Part shown: positions 46,570-55,107 of the stretch, in pieces | How positions within the stretch are numbered: the stretch's first letter is position 1 | How the letters are laid out: each line of letters starts with the position of its first letter | Assembly (NCBI GenBank): GCA_023269675.1 | Contig: JAHFSX010000005.1 | Location: 186,001-250,000 of the forward strand | DNA length: 64,000 bases | Direction: 5' to 3' | Source: Verrucomicrobiota bacterium | GTDB taxonomy: Bacteria > Verrucomicrobiota > Kiritimatiellia > RFP12 > UBA1067 | Made by a program: the position numbers and the translations under genes | Notes under the pieces: model-generated | What the model was told of the DNA's origin: nothing | Seen by the model: the letters and a program-made list of their open reading frames with translations, nothing else | Database searches by the model: none

Positions 46570-47163
46570 TTAGCGCGAGGACCTTGCCTTTGCACTTTCT
46601 GCGAAATATCCCTCAGTTTCCTTCAGGACTATTTCTGAAACGGCGTCAGCGAAAGATGAAGTAGCCTTTTGCATACGATCCAAGGAGTGCTCCGCGTCTA
46701 ATGACGCATTGACCACTTCTTGTTGCCATGTATTGTGGGCAAACTCCAGTTGCATCTTTGCTAGCATGTACCCCCTCCAAGATTCATCGAGGTGAAAAGA
46801 TTGTGTTAGGCCTTGCACCGCTACAATTACTGCTCCCACAAATGAAACCCAAAGTTTGTAGTTTTTGTTGGTTTTTTCAAATAATACCAGTAGTGGTAGT
46901 GAGGCACCTAAGAGAACGATCATAAGAGCGCAAATTTGCGAATCACGTCGTTTGTCCGTCACATGGTCAGTATACCATTTTCGGTAATAGAGATAGCTTC
47001 CTTGAGTATCGCTACCGGACAGCAGGTCTGTTCCTCTGACGGCAGTAAGGTACTCCTTTTGTGAAGATCCTACTGCGGAAAATACAGTATCAGTGTAACT
47101 ATCCGTCCCAAAGGCGATTGAAGAACTGAAAAACACGAGGATGATGACAAATTGTTTGAGCAT
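46570..47163 (-). CDS. Membrane protein, SLATT/DUF4231-like (candidate effector)
   Basis: 197 aa. Signal-like first helix (MLKQFVIILVFFSSSIAFG), then two closely spaced membrane segments (about residues 80-97 ICALMIVLLGASLPLLVLF and 107-124 LWVSFVGAVIVAVQGLTQSF) followed by DESWRGYMLAKMQLEFAHNTW, the W...Y...L..E pattern seen in SLATT/DUF4231 proteins. SLATT proteins are predicted pore-forming effectors in bacterial conflict systems. Start ATG 47163 is chosen for the signal; a TTG at 47214 overlapping the amidohydrolase stop (TTGA) is possible. Pairs with the hydrolase upstream. The family call is tentative. Confidence 0.6.
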   Translation of the reverse strand: MLKQFVIILVFFSSSIAFGTDSYTDTVFSAVGSSQKEYLTAVRGTDLLSGSDTQGSYLYYRKWYTDHVTDKRRDSQICALMIVLLGASLPLLVLFEKTNKNYKLWVSFVGAVIVAVQGLTQSFHLDESWRGYMLAKMQLEFAHNTWQQEVVNASLDAEHSLDRMQKATSSFADAVSEIVLKETEGYFAESAKARSSR

Positions 47164-47210
47164 ACGTAATCTCGATGAAGTAGTGTGCGCTAAATAACAA
47201 CCTTCGTTAT

Positions 47211-48512
47211 TCAATAGGCATTGATGACATACTTGACAATTCCCGGCGTGCCAATCTTCTGAACATACGTTGGGAGGTTTTGAAGCGCACCGTTTTCTTC
47301 AAGGAATTTGATGTACCGGTGAGGAATGACATAACCATCGCCATCCTTTTGGAATAGGAAGGAAAGAGGCGTTGTCGTGAATAGTTTCTCCTGAAGATCA
47401 GGTAACAGGTTGTTGGTGTCGATAAACGGTTTAATGAATTCGTCTTCGAACCACGTATGCGTAATCATGCTAGCATCGGATCCGTACATCACGCCTCCTT
47501 TTATCTCAGTGCAATTCAACACCTCACGCAGGTCTTCGAAGTACTCGGCAACTTCTTTGTCGTTAGATGAATGTGCCATATCGTGATACGAGACATCAGC
47601 ATAGACTGTTGCCAAAAGGTCTGATTTCTTTAGGTATTCCAATATAGTGCTTCGCCACTTGCAGGACCACGCTTTGGTATTTCCCCTATCAGGGTTGATA
47701 TAGTTACCTCCCATGTGCGCAAAATTTATTTTCAGCTTGTACTGTTGCAATACGGCTCGCCAATTCTCTGGGTCCGTCAATTGCCACCGGATTCTTTCCT
47801 CGAGATTGTAGAGCCGTGCGGAATAGGCTCCGCCAACAGATGTGTGGGTCGTGATAGGAATACTGTTGTCAGCGCAATACTTATAGAAGGAGCGAAGCCG
47901 TCTCGCAGCGGCATGGTTCGGTGTGCCATTGGGGAACTTGACTATGCCGATTTCTGATTCTCCGAGTCCGGAGACACCTGCCGTTTCGACGACACTCGGG
48001 TCTGGGTGATATCCGAGTGCCGGGTACATCTTCACGCCTAGGAAACCTAAGTTTTCAAGTGCATTCTTGCACATCTCAAAACTGTTTTCACTGCGCGGGT
48101 CAAAAAACACGAAAGGAAACATACGCCATGGGTACTTTAGAGCGAGAGTCGAGATAATCTCCAGTTGTTGACTATAACGCCAGTAAAGCTCCGGTGTCAG
48201 GGGAACCGACTCTTCCATGTTCATTGTGAGAGGTGTAAAAATATCAATCTGCGCACATTTAAGCTGGTGCACATATTGCGACGCGACAGCAGACATCTCT
48301 GAAAGGTAGATCTCCATCAACTCGGGCGCGTGTTTCATTTTTGTGACCCTCGAAGCCACCTCTGCTTTCAACTTTGTCAGATCGTCCTCGTTGATGTTTA
48401 GCAGGTCATCACCAAAATGTTTCTTTATCTGGGGCGACAAGATCTTGAGCATAACAGCGGGAACAAACTCAAAGTTGAATAAATGACAGTGCGCATTGCA
48501 TATGGGCTTCAT
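47211..48512 (-). CDS. Metal-dependent amidohydrolase-type TIM-barrel protein
   Basis: 433 aa. Amidohydrolase_2-like layout: NAHCHLFNF (His8, His10), GVKMYPALGYHP (Lys161), PITTHTS (His223), NFAHMGG (His266), YGSD (Asp346), a complete set for a metal-bound water nucleophile. Substrate unknown; relatives act on acylated or aromatic compounds. Ribosome site AAGGTGA precedes ATG 48512. It is the first gene of a two-gene unit with the SLATT-like membrane protein, which is unusual and makes a conflict or signal role plausible. AT-richer than prophage virion genes, so acquired separately. Confidence 0.75.
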   Translation of the reverse strand: MKPICNAHCHLFNFEFVPAVMLKILSPQIKKHFGDDLLNINEDDLTKLKAEVASRVTKMKHAPELMEIYLSEMSAVASQYVHQLKCAQIDIFTPLTMNMEESVPLTPELYWRYSQQLEIISTLALKYPWRMFPFVFFDPRSENSFEMCKNALENLGFLGVKMYPALGYHPDPSVVETAGVSGLGESEIGIVKFPNGTPNHAAARRLRSFYKYCADNSIPITTHTSVGGAYSARLYNLEERIRWQLTDPENWRAVLQQYKLKINFAHMGGNYINPDRGNTKAWSCKWRSTILEYLKKSDLLATVYADVSYHDMAHSSNDKEVAEYFEDLREVLNCTEIKGGVMYGSDASMITHTWFEDEFIKPFIDTNNLLPDLQEKLFTTTPLSFLFQKDGDGYVIPHRYIKFLEENGALQNLPTYVQKIGTPGIVKYVINAY

Positions 48513-48734
48513 GTGAAATCACCTTTCTTACACTCCGTCCAAGTCAAAGGCTAAAGCGTCGCTGGTCTACAAGCTTCTCGACAAACTACTCACAGTTCGA
48601 TAACACTTTTACAAATAATAAATTCACACGTTTTTGATGTTTTCATAATCGTAGGGTCAAATCAAGAGATTAATAAAAAAATGATGTGCAAGAATATATC
48701 CTGCCGTCTGGGTGCAAACGTTTCAAGATGGAGT

Positions 48735-48881
48735 CTATCTTAGGTTACATGAGCCGTCGGCACAGGCCGAGCCGGAGGTGACCTCGACAGAGGGAGCGGA
48801 CGCAGAAGCCTTGGCGGCGGGGTTGCCCTTTACCGCGATGCCCAACAACTGGCCTAGGTAGCCCAGAGCGGAATCACCCAT
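48735..48881 (-). CDS. 48-aa prophage protein
   Basis: MGDSALGYLGQLLGIAVKGN and a short Ala/Ser-rich tail with C-A-D-G-S-C near the end. The ATG at 48881 overlaps the stop of the preceding open frame (sequence ATGGGTGA), a sign that both were once a translationally coupled phage pair. GC-rich like the virion genes while everything left and right is AT-richer cargo. No function recognised. Confidence 0.5.
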   Translation of the reverse strand: MGDSALGYLGQLLGIAVKGNPAAKASASAPSVEVTSGSACADGSCNLR

Positions 48882-49035
48882 CGGCACCTGGAGCGAGGGG
48901 GTCGGTCTTGTTGCCGGAGCCGATCGTGTCGGTCCCGCCCTCGATTTGCTTAACAACGAGCCGGCGCAGGTTCGCGAACCAGCGAACGCAACCTGTCGCC
49001 GGTGGTTCGGCCAACCAGCATCCCCATTTCAACGA
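48874..49035 (-). pseudogene. 3' remnant of a phage gene
   Basis: A 53-residue open frame ending FANLRRLVVKQIEGG...TDPLAPGADG with no good start codon, bounded upstream by an in-frame TGA at 49036-49038. Its stop overlaps the start of the 48-aa gene. It looks like the end of a longer virion-unit gene cut off when the patatin cassette was inserted immediately upstream. Confidence 0.45.
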
Positions 49036-49057
49036 TCAAGTAAAATCGCGTCTCTTC

Positions 49058-50536
49058 TCACAGGTCGGGCAGCTTTCCGGCCAAGGCGTCCGGCAAGAAA
49101 GTTTCCGCTATGTACTTCCCGAGAAGATAGTAGGAACGGATCAGGATTGTGCTATATTCTTGCCTCATCGTCGCGGTCATGGGGAACACGTGTTCATCGA
49201 GGCTCTTCTCCTCTTGGAAGAACTCATCGAAGGCCGGCCTGTTATTTCGCTCAAGGTTGTGCAGGAACTCGCGGACGTTCCGAGGAGTCGGGCGAATAAG
49301 GATGAGTTTGCCTTGCTGGGCACCCGACTTGCGTCCGCACTGGTAGGATTCATTGTGAACCAGCGGCACAGTTAGAGGGTTGAACTTCTCGTATAAATTA
49401 GCGCGAAGATATGTCCTCGCTTGCTCACGGGAAAAAGGTAGGTCGATAAGATTGTCATCCTGCCCCATCTGCGACACGATGATGGTATTGACACCGCGCT
49501 CAAGCAACGGCAGAAGACCCAAGTTGTCCGACTTTCCTCCGTCATCCAGATTGTACGTAGCGCGCATTCCCGGTATGGGCGCCCCCCCGCGGCTTGCCGT
49601 CATAGAATACTGGAGCAGGAAAGGCAGTCCGCCAACGACTCCGGATGAGTGGGCCAAGGCAAGCGATAACATGGAGCCTGGGCGATCGCCAAACCACAAC
49701 CACTTGTCGTTCGCCCAGACCAAGTTCGTGGCACTGAGGCTCATGAAGAAACCGCTGTATCCGCTTTTGGTAGAATCAACAATGGTGCCTACGTAGTCGG
49801 GCGTTGTCTCGAAGGGGTAACTGCCAAGTTTGGCATCTTCACGGCAAACAAAGGAATGTGTCGAATTGAATATGGGGTAGGGACGGCCTCGCGTCTTCAA
49901 GCACCGCGTATCTGAGAGGTGTTTCGACAGGTCTATGTCGCCGTCGGCGCAGTATGCGTACTTGATGTCGTCTTGCCAGCGTTCCTTCCGTTGCGTCGTA
50001 ACGTCAAAGATGGAGACCCTCTGCTCATGGCGAAGGATCCGCGCCGCCGCTTGCCAATTGCGTGCGTTTGTCCCCGATTTGGCATATGCATCAAGGTTGG
50101 CGAAGAAGGCGTCGTCGGAGTTTGTCGTGCCCCAATATGCGCCACTGGCCCAACTCCCGCCGCTCACCGAGGATATGTAATCAACTTGCTCAAGAATGGG
50201 GCGGTCCTTGTACTTGGTCGAATGGATGCCAGAAAGAATCCCGAGTTGGAACGCGGCCGAACGAATTCCTCCGCCGGACATGGCCAAGCCAAGGAGATTG
50301 TCGGGGCGAATAGACTGGTTAGTCGCGCCGCGACGCGCATTGATCTGTTGATATTCATGACCAAAATACCGATCAGGGTCCGCCTGCCGGTCACCCGGAG
50401 CGGCAAGCAAATAGAGGGGATTGGCAGGATCATAACCCGCCGGGCTTTTCGATAAGGGTGTCGTCGATGAACACGAGGTCAGAATCATTGCGGCGGCAAC
50501 AGCGGCCGAGACTGCAAAGAATTCGCTACGCTTCAT
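49058..50536 (-). CDS. Patatin/cPLA2-like phospholipase lipoprotein (cargo)
   Basis: 492 aa. Signal peptide II with lipobox ILTSC (Cys22), then a catalytic domain: oxyanion loop SGGGIR (residues 87-92), nucleophile elbow SSVSGGSW with Ser125, and the DDGG (331-334) of the Ser-Asp dyad. This matches cytosolic-PLA2/lysophospholipase-type patatin folds that hydrolyse phospholipid esters. ATG 50536 is preceded by AGGAGG 9 nt upstream, a very strong site. Oriented with the phage genes but lying in AT-richer DNA between an interrupted phage gene and the lysis region. Could be a superinfection, defence or lysis-related toxin. Confidence 0.78.
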   Translation of the reverse strand: MKRSEFFAVSAAVAAAMILTSCSSTTPLSKSPAGYDPANPLYLLAAPGDRQADPDRYFGHEYQQINARRGATNQSIRPDNLLGLAMSGGGIRSAAFQLGILSGIHSTKYKDRPILEQVDYISSVSGGSWASGAYWGTTNSDDAFFANLDAYAKSGTNARNWQAAARILRHEQRVSIFDVTTQRKERWQDDIKYAYCADGDIDLSKHLSDTRCLKTRGRPYPIFNSTHSFVCREDAKLGSYPFETTPDYVGTIVDSTKSGYSGFFMSLSATNLVWANDKWLWFGDRPGSMLSLALAHSSGVVGGLPFLLQYSMTASRGGAPIPGMRATYNLDDGGKSDNLGLLPLLERGVNTIIVSQMGQDDNLIDLPFSREQARTYLRANLYEKFNPLTVPLVHNESYQCGRKSGAQQGKLILIRPTPRNVREFLHNLERNNRPAFDEFFQEEKSLDEHVFPMTATMRQEYSTILIRSYYLLGKYIAETFLPDALAGKLPDL

Positions 50537-50879
50537 GGTCAGTAACCTCCTTGGTATCTCATTTTGGATAGGACTTACACGGAGAAGAACTTCGAATCGT
50601 ATAAGCGACACATTCATCATGGGGCGAATTCGATAATGAAAAACAAAAATCAACCGTCGTCGCAGTCTGGAGGATGTAATCGCTCAATGATCATCTTCTA
50701 AAATCTTTTTAAAATTAGCATATATAATCATTTCGGTTCAAGCGAATTTATAAAACACCGGATTTGTATCAGACAGTTGGCATACGGACGCACGGGAAAG
50801 AAAACCAGACGCGAAAGAGCCCGCCCGAAAACAATTTCGGGCGGGCTCTGTGTCTTGTTAGGTGTTCTGCGCGTGGGCG
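50537..50879. other. AT-rich gap ahead of the patatin gene
   Basis: 343 bp with no gene. Near the patatin gene are AT boxes suitable for its promoter (TTGATT near 50652 and TATATATGCTAAT near 50720 on the minus strand). The right part is the terminator of the lysis-gene operon. Confidence 0.5.
50816..50849 (-). terminator. Strong terminator of the leftward lysis operon
   Basis: Perfect 15-bp stem AGAGCCCGCCCGAAA / TTTCGGGCGGGCTCT with a 4-nt loop, 31 bp after the stop of the holin-like gene at 50880. Confidence 0.8.
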
Positions 50880-51485
50880 TTACGGCAAGGCAGTGGGATA
50901 GTTGTTGACGGTACTGTGCGTGCCACCGCCCATGGCCCCGGAGTGGACGGCACCGTAGAGGAAGGCCCAGGGGCCGAGGGTTTTGACGCTGTCCCACGCG
51001 CCTTCCCAGAAGGTGGGTTCGCGGGAGATGATGTTCTTCGGGGGCACCGGCGTGTTCATCGTGAAGGTGCTGAAGTTTTCGAAGGTCACCTTGCCGGTGC
51101 CGTTGGAACTGGTGACGGTCCAGAGCTCGGCGACGTTGGCGGAGTTGTAGTAGCTGTCCGCGATCTTGCCGGCGGCGGCGATATTCTTCTCGCTCAAGCC
51201 TAGACAGCCGGAGAACAGGCAGAGGGCGGAAGGCAGAAGAACGAGAAAGAGAACGCTCAACGTCGAACGCCCAACGCCCAACGTCGAACCGGGGGGAGGG
51301 GCCATGAGCGCCTTGCGCTTGGCCCAGATGGACCAGAGGCCCGTCGCCACAACCACCCCGGCACCGACAAGGCCCTCGGTATCGGCCTCGGAAGCCAGAC
51401 CCTTCCGGGCCAGATATCCACCGAGAATGGCGGTCGCCACACGCACCAGGCCGCCCACATACGCCAACAGGTTTTGCTTGTCCAT
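50880..51485 (-). CDS. Holin-like segment joined to a lipoprotein-like segment
   Basis: 201 aa. Residues 1-62 (LLAYVGGLVRVATAILGGYL ... GLWSIWAKRKALM) look like a small phage holin with two membrane segments ending in W-x-x-W-x-K-R-K. Residues about 75-95 (LSVLFLVLLPSALCLFSGC) look like a lipobox signal, and the rest (about 96-201) like a small lipoprotein. The joint between them is encoded by the dispersed tandem repeat at 51196-51290. Two once separate lysis genes (holin and spanin-type lipoprotein) may have been fused by the repeat. GAGG precedes ATG 51485. Confidence 0.6.
   Translation of the reverse strand: MDKQNLLAYVGGLVRVATAILGGYLARKGLASEADTEGLVGAGVVVATGLWSIWAKRKALMAPPPGSTLGVGRSTLSVLFLVLLPSALCLFSGCLGLSEKNIAAAGKIADSYYNSANVAELWTVTSSNGTGKVTFENFSTFTMNTPVPPKNIISREPTFWEGAWDSVKTLGPWAFLYGAVHSGAMGGGTHSTVNNYPTALP
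51196..51290. repeat. Composite tandem repeat inside a coding region
   Basis: On the minus strand GTTCGACGTTGGGCGTTGGG-type units are followed by CTTCTGCCTTCCGCCCTCTG-type units. The same order of the two blocks is seen at 61821. It lies in frame within the holin-like gene. Confidence 0.6.
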
Positions 51486-51582
51486 CACAGTACCTCACTT
51501 TCGGGAATAGAAAACGCGCCGGAAGGATCAGCAAACCGGCGCGGCCGGCAACCGCCACCCGGCGGCCCGGAGAAAGACACGT

Positions 51583-51825
51583 TCACACCTTCGCCAGAAC
51601 CTTGACCAGCACCGCGCAGGCGGAGACGGCCCCCGCGATCACGGTGCCGACCACGACCGAAACGACCCAGAGCAGAGCGCGTATCACCATCTCGTGCCGA
51701 GCCAAGCGCGTCTGCATCGAGGTGTGCCCGTTGTCCACAAACAGCCGGGACTCGATGCTTTCCAGCTTCGCCAGCACCGCGGCATGCTGCGCGGCGCACT
51801 CCTCTTTCGTCACGCATACGCTCAT
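51583..51825 (-). CDS. XhlA-like small membrane protein
   Basis: 80 aa: an N-terminal amphipathic/coiled-coil part (CAAQHAAVLAKLESIESRLF), then a C-terminal hydrophobic helix (about 48-78 VIRALLWVVSVVVGTVIAGA). This matches the layout of haemolysin XhlA or phage lysis accessory proteins. ATG 51825 follows GGGGGAG. Part of the leftward operon with the holin-like protein. Confidence 0.6.
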   Translation of the reverse strand: MSVCVTKEECAAQHAAVLAKLESIESRLFVDNGHTSMQTRLARHEMVIRALLWVVSVVVGTVIAGAVSACAVLVKVLAKV

Positions 51826-51863
51826 AACGGGAACTCCCCCAAAAGCCTAAAAGCCAAAGGCGA

Positions 51864-52415
51864 TCAGGCGGAAATCTCAGACAGGCACAAGATATCGGTG
51901 CCGACCAACGTCACCGCATGGAGGGAGACGCCGCCGCAAAATCCCCCGTATACGTTGTTGGTCATCCGGTAGAACGGATCACCGACCTCCGGAGTATAAA
52001 GAGCGGCATCGATCCAGGTCCAAACGCCGATCCCCAGATCCGCTCCGGCGATGAAACGCAACGGAACCGTCACCGGCCGCAAACTCACCGACGCAATCGC
52101 CAGCACCTTCAGCGGATACAGAACTACCTCTGCAGCAGGGTCAACCGCCTCAAGCACCAGACCCATCATGCTACGGGCAGTGAGCGAGTTCGGGTCACTG
52201 GTCCAACCGTAAACCGACGAAACGAGATCAACCCCGAAAAAGAGTACCTGACCGGGCCCTGCAAACACACCCATAACCGAGGCCGCCGTGATGTACCCGA
52301 TACCCTCCGCAACACCGGGAGCACCCGCCGCGCCCGCCGGACCGGCGGCGCCGGCCGCACCGGCGGGGCCCGCGATCAGACACCCAGGGGGAAGAACCAA
52401 TACCGTTTGTTGCAT
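51864..52415 (-). CDS. Phage protein with short collagen-like repeat
   Basis: 183 aa. After MQQTVLVLPPGCLIA comes GPAGAAGAAGPAGAAGAPG, six Gly-x-y triplets, then a beta-rich part (about 36-183). Collagen-like segments occur in phage tail fibres and head decorations and help trimerise. AAGGAAGG precedes ATG 52415. Probable tail-fibre or virion appendage protein; no family recognised. Confidence 0.6.
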   Translation of the reverse strand: MQQTVLVLPPGCLIAGPAGAAGAAGPAGAAGAPGVAEGIGYITAASVMGVFAGPGQVLFFGVDLVSSVYGWTSDPNSLTARSMMGLVLEAVDPAAEVVLYPLKVLAIASVSLRPVTVPLRFIAGADLGIGVWTWIDAALYTPEVGDPFYRMTNNVYGGFCGGVSLHAVTLVGTDILCLSEISA

Positions 52416-52449
52416 AAAAACCTTCCTTACGCGTGAACCGACACTTCAT

Positions 52450-52499
52450 GCACGCCCACGGATGTGCGTGCTACTTTCAAACACCCCTGCGCACGGGCC
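52450..52499. repeat. Two-hairpin dispersed repeat, degenerate copy E
   Basis: GCACGCCCA-cgga-TGTGCGTGC and a shortened second arm CCCTGCGCACGGGCC, orientation as copy C. It is inside the prophage between two phage genes, so the repeat family has reached the phage. Confidence 0.55.
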
Positions 52500-52500
52500 G

Positions 52501-52743
52501 CTAAACGTACGTCAGCGCCGCAAGATTCTCGCCGCTCTCGCCCGGAGCATGGAGGCCGGAGGCGTGCTTGATGCGCCGGCCGGTGGTGCCGATCGGATAG
52601 ACCGCGCTGCAGACCCAGGCGGCGTCAGTCGCCGCCGTGCCCCGCGGAGCCTCGGCCAGATAGTCGACCCCGGCAACCGTGATTTGAATAAAAGCGTTGC
52701 CGCGCTCGACACGGGCACCGGCATAGATAGCGAATGCGGACAT
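52501..52743 (-). CDS. Small prophage protein (virion unit)
   Basis: 80 aa, mostly beta-type (AIYAGARVERGNAFIQITVAG), no motif recognised. Ribosome site AGGAGG sits just before ATG 52743. It is the first gene after the conserved leftward operon element at 52795-52809. Probably a structural or assembly protein. Confidence 0.6.
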   Translation of the reverse strand: MSAFAIYAGARVERGNAFIQITVAGVDYLAEAPRGTAATDAAWVCSAVYPIGTTGRRIKHASGLHAPGESGENLAALTYV

Positions 52744-52780
52744 GGGGCCTCCTTCGGCTTCACAGTGGACACACAGGGCC

Positions 52781-52809
52781 TATATAAATACGCCGAAAGT
52801 TTGTCACCC
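52781..52809 (-). promoter_or_regulatory. Conserved prophage element 1, driving the lysis/fibre operon
   Basis: Minus strand GGGTGACAAACTTTC (52809-52795) followed by an AT-rich box (TATTTATATA). The same 14-bp core lies upstream of two other leftward phage operons. Confidence 0.6.
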
Positions 52810-52888
52810 AAGGGGAAGAGATGGAGGTGTTTAGAGGGAGAAGTTAGTAGACGAGAGGAATTGGAACTGTATGGAAACCGAAACGGTC

Positions 52889-52917
52889 TTGAAACAGGAC
52901 AGGGCGTGTGTTACCGT
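52889..52917 (+). promoter_or_regulatory. Cargo promoter 1 (NACHT cassette)
   Basis: TTGAAA (52889-52894), 17 bp, TACCGT (52912-52917), with a spacer containing GGGCGTGTGT. It is nearly identical to the promoter at 60165. The gap 52744-53064 otherwise carries only the leftward element and this leader. Confidence 0.65.
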
Positions 52918-53064
52918 TCAAAAGTTGTTGAGAGCGTTAAACGGCATCATTTTGAATGTTCGTGGGATCTAAACGAGAGGCATCTCACAGTTGTCATTTT
53001 AACGGGCATTACATTGTTGGGCATGAAATAGACCGCGTCTCATACACACAAAGGAGTATCTGCA

Positions 53065-54930
53065 ATGGCAATCCTAACTACGCTTACGACCGCCGCCGGT
53101 GCCGCCGCTGGAGAGAAGGCCATTGAAAAAATAGTTGATGATATATATGACACCATCAAGGTTGTTGCCGGTGGCAAGATAGCTGAATGGCGCGCAAATG
53201 CGAGAATCGGCGAGTTGTTTACTCAGATACACAACGTGAGAATCGTCAAGACTCTATGGCAGTTAGACAAGCCAGTGGATTTGCTGACCTTCTACTGCGA
53301 TTCTCACGTTCGGATACGGACTGACAAAAATATAATTAGAAAGCGGATTAGAGACGTATCAGATTTCGGACCTAGACGAAACCTCGTAGTCCGTGGCATT
53401 GCAGGCCAAGGCAAATCCACGTTCCTCCGTTACCTATGTAGCCGTGAATTGGAGCTCGGAAATGCTATACCTGTGTTTGTTGAGCTGCGCAGAATTTCAC
53501 AAAAGGACACGATTCTGACTCATATTGGCCGGTTTCTTGAGGTTCTCGGATTTGAAATGTCCGAAAAACTTTTTAGCGAACTCTGCCACAAAGGGAAACT
53601 AATCTTCTTCTTGGACGGGTTTGACGAGGTTCACGATGGGCAAAGGGCCGACTTTGTGAACGAACTTGAACATCTGGCAAATCTGTCTCCAAAGTGTCAA
53701 TTCATCATGACAACTCGGCCCGGCACAGGTATCGAGTCATTAGCAAAATTCGAAGTTGTAGTATTAGACAACCTTCGTGAGAGTGAATACCAGAGCGTTA
53801 TTAGAAAATTGAGCGAAAGCGAATCGTTTGCAGAAGACCTTATTTCTCAGATTGCTCGACACCCCGGAAATTTTAATACCCTCCTATGTACGCCTCTAAT
53901 GGTCACATTGCTGGTAGTGACTTACAAATCTTACACGACCTTGCCAGAGCAACTCGCTGATTTCTACGAAGGTCTTTTTTCAGTTCTGTTAAGACGCCAT
54001 GACGGCAATAAACCAGGTTTCAGTAGGCCTCGCCGGTGCAAGTTGAATGACACACAATATAGACGAATTTTCGACGCATTATGTTTTGAGACGAAAAAAA
54101 TCGGAGGGGCAATACACACATTCTCGCAATTGTATGATCTCAGTGTTACAGTTCTCAGCAAGCTTAATATTACTGAAGATGCTGATGCGTATTTGGATGA
54201 CATTATTCGCGTTACCTGTTTAATCCTTAAGGAAGGTGATGAATGTAGATTCATTCACAAAAGTGTGCAGGAATATTACGCTGCATCATTCATACGCAAC
54301 AAACCTGACAGCATAGTCAAAAAGTTTTACGCAAAATGTCTTGCAAGAATTCACGGACATTCATGGCAACAAGAACTCCAGTTTCTTTCAGAGATCGACC
54401 CATATCGCTACCGCAAGTACTATTTAATACCCCTTTCATGTAAATGGCTAAATGCTACAAAAGGAGAGATTCCAAGGGTGGTACCACAACCAACCCAAGG
54501 TATCATAATAAACTTAATTGGACAGGTTGTATTCGGGTTTAGTCATAAGGGCAACACACAAATGTGCTACTGGGGAAAGTCAGTGATGGAGGATTCGTAT
54601 CTAGACAAAATTGTCAAAACTAGTTATGGAGTACATTTTGAAACGGTTGTGAAGAAAAAATTGAAAGTATCGCCAATTTCGAATCTGCCGCAAGAGTTAC
54701 AAAAGATGGGAAGATTCGACTCAACGATGTCATGGTACACGGCAGAGGACATGATACGCGGAGGCGTTGCGCCTGCAGAATGGACGAAGATAGCGGGTGA
54801 ATTCTTGGAATATGCCTTTAAGACGGCAACTGACGCAATGCGATATCTTGAGGAACAAGAGGAATGGGATCTGCCAGTCGCGCAGATGATATCGCGCTCC
54901 GACAGGTCCATGGACAGAGACGCGGAATAG
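53065..54930 (+). CDS. NACHT NTPase, candidate antiphage defence protein (cargo)
   Basis: 621 aa. An N-terminal helical region (about 1-85), NACHT module with Walker A GIAGQGKST (residues 111-119), Walker B LIFFLDGFDEV (179-189), sensor TTRP (216-219), and the winged-helix signature FIHKSVQEYYAASF (396-409); a C-terminal region of about 200 residues of unknown fold. STAND-type NACHT proteins sense infection and bacterial NACHT proteins are known to protect against phage. Ribosome site AAAGGAG precedes ATG 53065. Its AT-richness and own promoter mark it as transferred cargo; the recognised ligand and effector are unknown. Confidence 0.85.
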   Translation: MAILTTLTTAAGAAAGEKAIEKIVDDIYDTIKVVAGGKIAEWRANARIGELFTQIHNVRIVKTLWQLDKPVDLLTFYCDSHVRIRTDKNIIRKRIRDVSDFGPRRNLVVRGIAGQGKSTFLRYLCSRELELGNAIPVFVELRRISQKDTILTHIGRFLEVLGFEMSEKLFSELCHKGKLIFFLDGFDEVHDGQRADFVNELEHLANLSPKCQFIMTTRPGTGIESLAKFEVVVLDNLRESEYQSVIRKLSESESFAEDLISQIARHPGNFNTLLCTPLMVTLLVVTYKSYTTLPEQLADFYEGLFSVLLRRHDGNKPGFSRPRRCKLNDTQYRRIFDALCFETKKIGGAIHTFSQLYDLSVTVLSKLNITEDADAYLDDIIRVTCLILKEGDECRFIHKSVQEYYAASFIRNKPDSIVKKFYAKCLARIHGHSWQQELQFLSEIDPYRYRKYYLIPLSCKWLNATKGEIPRVVPQPTQGIIINLIGQVVFGFSHKGNTQMCYWGKSVMEDSYLDKIVKTSYGVHFETVVKKKLKVSPISNLPQELQKMGRFDSTMSWYTAEDMIRGGVAPAEWTKIAGEFLEYAFKTATDAMRYLEEQEEWDLPVAQMISRSDRSMDRDAE

Positions 54931-55107
54931 CGAACCTAATGTAATGTACTTGCTTGTTATTGCCTTCGGTTTCGCTTTTTTGTTGACGAACACGCGACAG
55001 TCGTGAAGAGTGCACCTGCCCCCATCGTAAATATAAAGTTAAACGCACATGACCGCAAATGGTACCCGGTAAACACCCGTGCCTGAGAGCATTAGACTCC
55101 CAACGTA

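Noticed and set aside
48908-49375. Plus-strand open frames opposite the patatin gene end
   Set aside because: They lack ribosome sites and run antisense to the patatin gene and the phage remnant.
52889-53064. Integron attC-like site in the cargo leader (GTTAAAC)
   Set aside because: Only the short core fits; no paired arms and not shared by the second cassette leader.
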